The position numbers and the translations under genes were made by a program. Below the pieces are notes generated by a model. The model saw only the letters and a list, made by a program, of their open reading frames with translations. It had not been told where the DNA came from and ran no database searches. A stretch of 6,838 nt of DNA from DATARH01 sp035604035 (GTDB taxonomy: Bacteria > Pseudomonadota > Alphaproteobacteria > ATCC43930 > CGMCC-115725): contig DATNJF010000072.1 of the NCBI GenBank assembly GCA_035604035.1, forward strand, positions 1 to 6,838, read 5' to 3'. Every line of letters starts with the position of its first letter. The first letter of the stretch is position 1. Positions 5,472 through 6,838 of the stretch are shown here, one piece after another.

Positions 5472-6773
5472 TCAGCTCATCGCTTCGGCGAGCCAGCGCT
5501 CGTCGCGTGCCGACGGACGGCGGGCGAGGCGTTCGTTGAGGCGCTCGGCGGCCATGGCGCGCTCGCCGGCGCGCAGGCAAGCGACGATATAGGTATCCTC
5601 GAATACCTCGCGCTGGGCATGGCTGCCGCCGATCCGCGGCAGGTTGGGAAGCGCACCGCCGAGCCGCTCGACCGCTTCGGCATAGTCGCCGCGGGCGAAC
5701 GCCGCCGCGCCGGCGCAGAGTTCCGGCACGACCCGGCCCTGCGGCAGGCGCCCAGCCTCCAGCCGCGCGCGGCTTTGGCCAATGCGTTGCTCGGTCAGGT
5801 CCGACCCTTCGGCCAAAGCGGCGTGGATGTCGGCGAAATGGATGCCGGCTTGGGGGAAATGCTGGCGGGCATGCGCCGCAACCTCGTCCCAGCCCCCAAG
5901 ATCGCGGCCCGCTTCATAAATCTGCCAGCGCCACAGGAACGACGCCGAGTCAGCCAGATTGAACAGCGGCGGAGCATGGGAGACGGCAGGCCGGATCGCG
6001 TCGGCGTAGAGCCTGCGAGCATGCTCGGGGTTGCCGCGCGCCAGCTCGAATAGCGCCAGATGCCAGGACAGGTGGCAGTGCAGCTGGCTTTCGCGGGAGT
6101 AGTCGGGCAGCCACGCCTCGACAAACGCCGCGCCGCCCTCCGGATCGCCGGCTTCGAAATAACCGTGGGCGCGGGCATGCGCGGCAAAGGCGTTGCGCGG
6201 GTTGCCCTCCAGCGCGCGCTCGACCTCGCTGGCGCCGCGCGCGATGTCGCCGAGCTCGATCCGCGCCCAGCCGAGATAGGTGAGGAACCACCAGTCCTCA
6301 CCCCAGTGCGGCGCCAGCCGTTCGAGCAGGGCGAATTGCGCTTCGTGATGGTCGATGCGGCCGCTGAAACCGAGCAGCCCGAAGACGCCGAGCGCCAACG
6401 ACAGGGCAAGACCGTCGCGCGGATAGTCGCCGACGTGTTCTTCGAGCAGGGCCATCGCCCCCGTCCCGTTGCCGTCGATGGCGAGCGCGATCGTCTCGAT
6501 ATGTCGAGCCTCGCGCGGCGTGACCCGGCCGGCGAGCGAGCGAGCCTCGGCTGCCGCCGCCTTCGCCTCGGGGATGCGCGCCTGGACCTGGCAGAACCGG
6601 GCCTTAGCGATATGCGCCAGCGCGAATTCCGGATCGGCGGCAAGCGCACGGTCGAGCAGCGCTTCGGCCCCGGCATTGGCCGACAGCATCAAATCGACCG
6701 CGGCGATGTAGTCCTCGACAGCCGACGCGGACTCGGCGGTCAACTCCAGGCCGAAGCGATCGGAATGACCCAT
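5472..6773 (-). CDS. TTC38-like tetratricopeptide repeat protein
   Basis: This encodes 433 residues counted from ATG at 6773 and resembles bacterial relatives of tetratricopeptide repeat protein 38. There is no signal peptide or membrane segment, so it is cytoplasmic. Family-like marks are DRFGLELTAESASAVEDY at 5-22, the first TPR around AEALLDRALAADPEFALAH at 36-54, PREARHIETIAL at 86-97, YPRDGLALSLALGVFGLLGF at 117-136, WGEDWWFLTYLGWARIELGD at 157-176, LEGNPRNAFAAHARAHGYFE at 188-207, and LHCHLSWHLALFELARGNPE at 231-250. The C-terminal third has further helical pairs (about 347-433). The superhelix probably binds proteins or peptides, and no enzymatic role is known to me for the family. An ATG at 6788 is also in frame. 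I prefer 6773 because GAGG (6783-6786) lies nine bases before it and the family opens close to the DRFG block. It is 79 nt from the next gene, so it may be a separate unit. Confidence 0.9.
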   Translation of the reverse strand: MGHSDRFGLELTAESASAVEDYIAAVDLMLSANAGAEALLDRALAADPEFALAHIAKARFCQVQARIPEAKAAAAEARSLAGRVTPREARHIETIALAIDGNGTGAMALLEEHVGDYPRDGLALSLALGVFGLLGFSGRIDHHEAQFALLERLAPHWGEDWWFLTYLGWARIELGDIARGASEVERALEGNPRNAFAAHARAHGYFEAGDPEGGAAFVEAWLPDYSRESQLHCHLSWHLALFELARGNPEHARRLYADAIRPAVSHAPPLFNLADSASFLWRWQIYEAGRDLGGWDEVAAHARQHFPQAGIHFADIHAALAEGSDLTEQRIGQSRARLEAGRLPQGRVVPELCAGAAAFARGDYAEAVERLGGALPNLPRIGGSHAQREVFEDTYIVACLRAGERAMAAERLNERLARRPSARDERWLAEAMS

Positions 6774-6782
6774 AGCATTTCG

Positions 6783-6786
6783 CCTC
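6783..6786 (-). promoter_or_regulatory. Shine-Dalgarno GAGG favouring the 6773 start
   Basis: GAGG is nine bases before the ATG at 6773. It overlaps the alternative ATG at 6788, whose own nearest GAGG is 14 bases away, which is too far for a good site. Confidence 0.5.
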
Positions 6787-6838
6787 ATATGCGATATTTA
6801 TTCCTCGAGCACGGACGTCAGTATATGCCGGAGGACGC

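Noticed and set aside
4550..5539. Long plus-strand open frame of 329 codons
   Set aside because: Antisense shadow of the single-Glu crotonase gene and the end of the TTC38-like gene. No family motif, and the conserved motifs are all on the other strand.

Overview
The window is GC-rich, densely packed bacterial DNA. All seven recognisable genes lie on the minus strand, so transcription runs from high to low coordinates. Strong G/C preference at third codon positions and the mix of gene families (MHS-type MFS symporter, CaiB-type CoA-transferase, several crotonase-fold enzymes, a TTC38-like TPR protein) suggest a proteobacterium, most likely an alphaproteobacterium. That placement is an inference from style. 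There is no rRNA, tRNA, CRISPR array, insertion sequence or other mobile element, and no gap over 300 bases.

In order of transcription: a TTC38-like cytoplasmic TPR protein (6773-5472); a crotonase-fold protein with one of the two usual catalytic glutamates (5392-4598); a class III CaiB/BaiF CoA-transferase (4584-3391); an exported serine hydrolase of the beta-lactamase/class C family (3387-2323); a second crotonase-fold protein lacking both catalytic glutamates (2231-1443); a small exported TPR protein with a CxxC pair (1364-885); and an MHS-family MFS transporter that runs off the left edge (789-1). Gaps of 13 and 3 nt tie the crotonase, CoA-transferase and serine hydrolase genes into one transcription unit. 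The gaps before the second crotonase, the TPR gene and the transporter are 91, 78 and 95 nt as annotated.

A plausible reading is a catabolic module for an organic acid. The exported hydrolase would free a carboxylate outside the cytoplasm, the MHS symporter would import it, the CoA-transferase would load it with CoA, and the two crotonases would act on the thioester. The substrate cannot be named from this sequence.

The most notable observation is that the serine hydrolase frame is interrupted. After the TAA at 2323-2325 the same frame stays open for 25 more codons with the local codon bias and a family-like C-terminal helix, then stops at 2245-2247. That second stop is 13 nt before the next gene, which is normal operon spacing. 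The TAA is therefore probably a recent nonsense mutation (or a sequence error) rather than the ancestral end. The second notable point is the altered catalytic residues in both crotonases, which argues against calling either one a standard enoyl-CoA hydratase.
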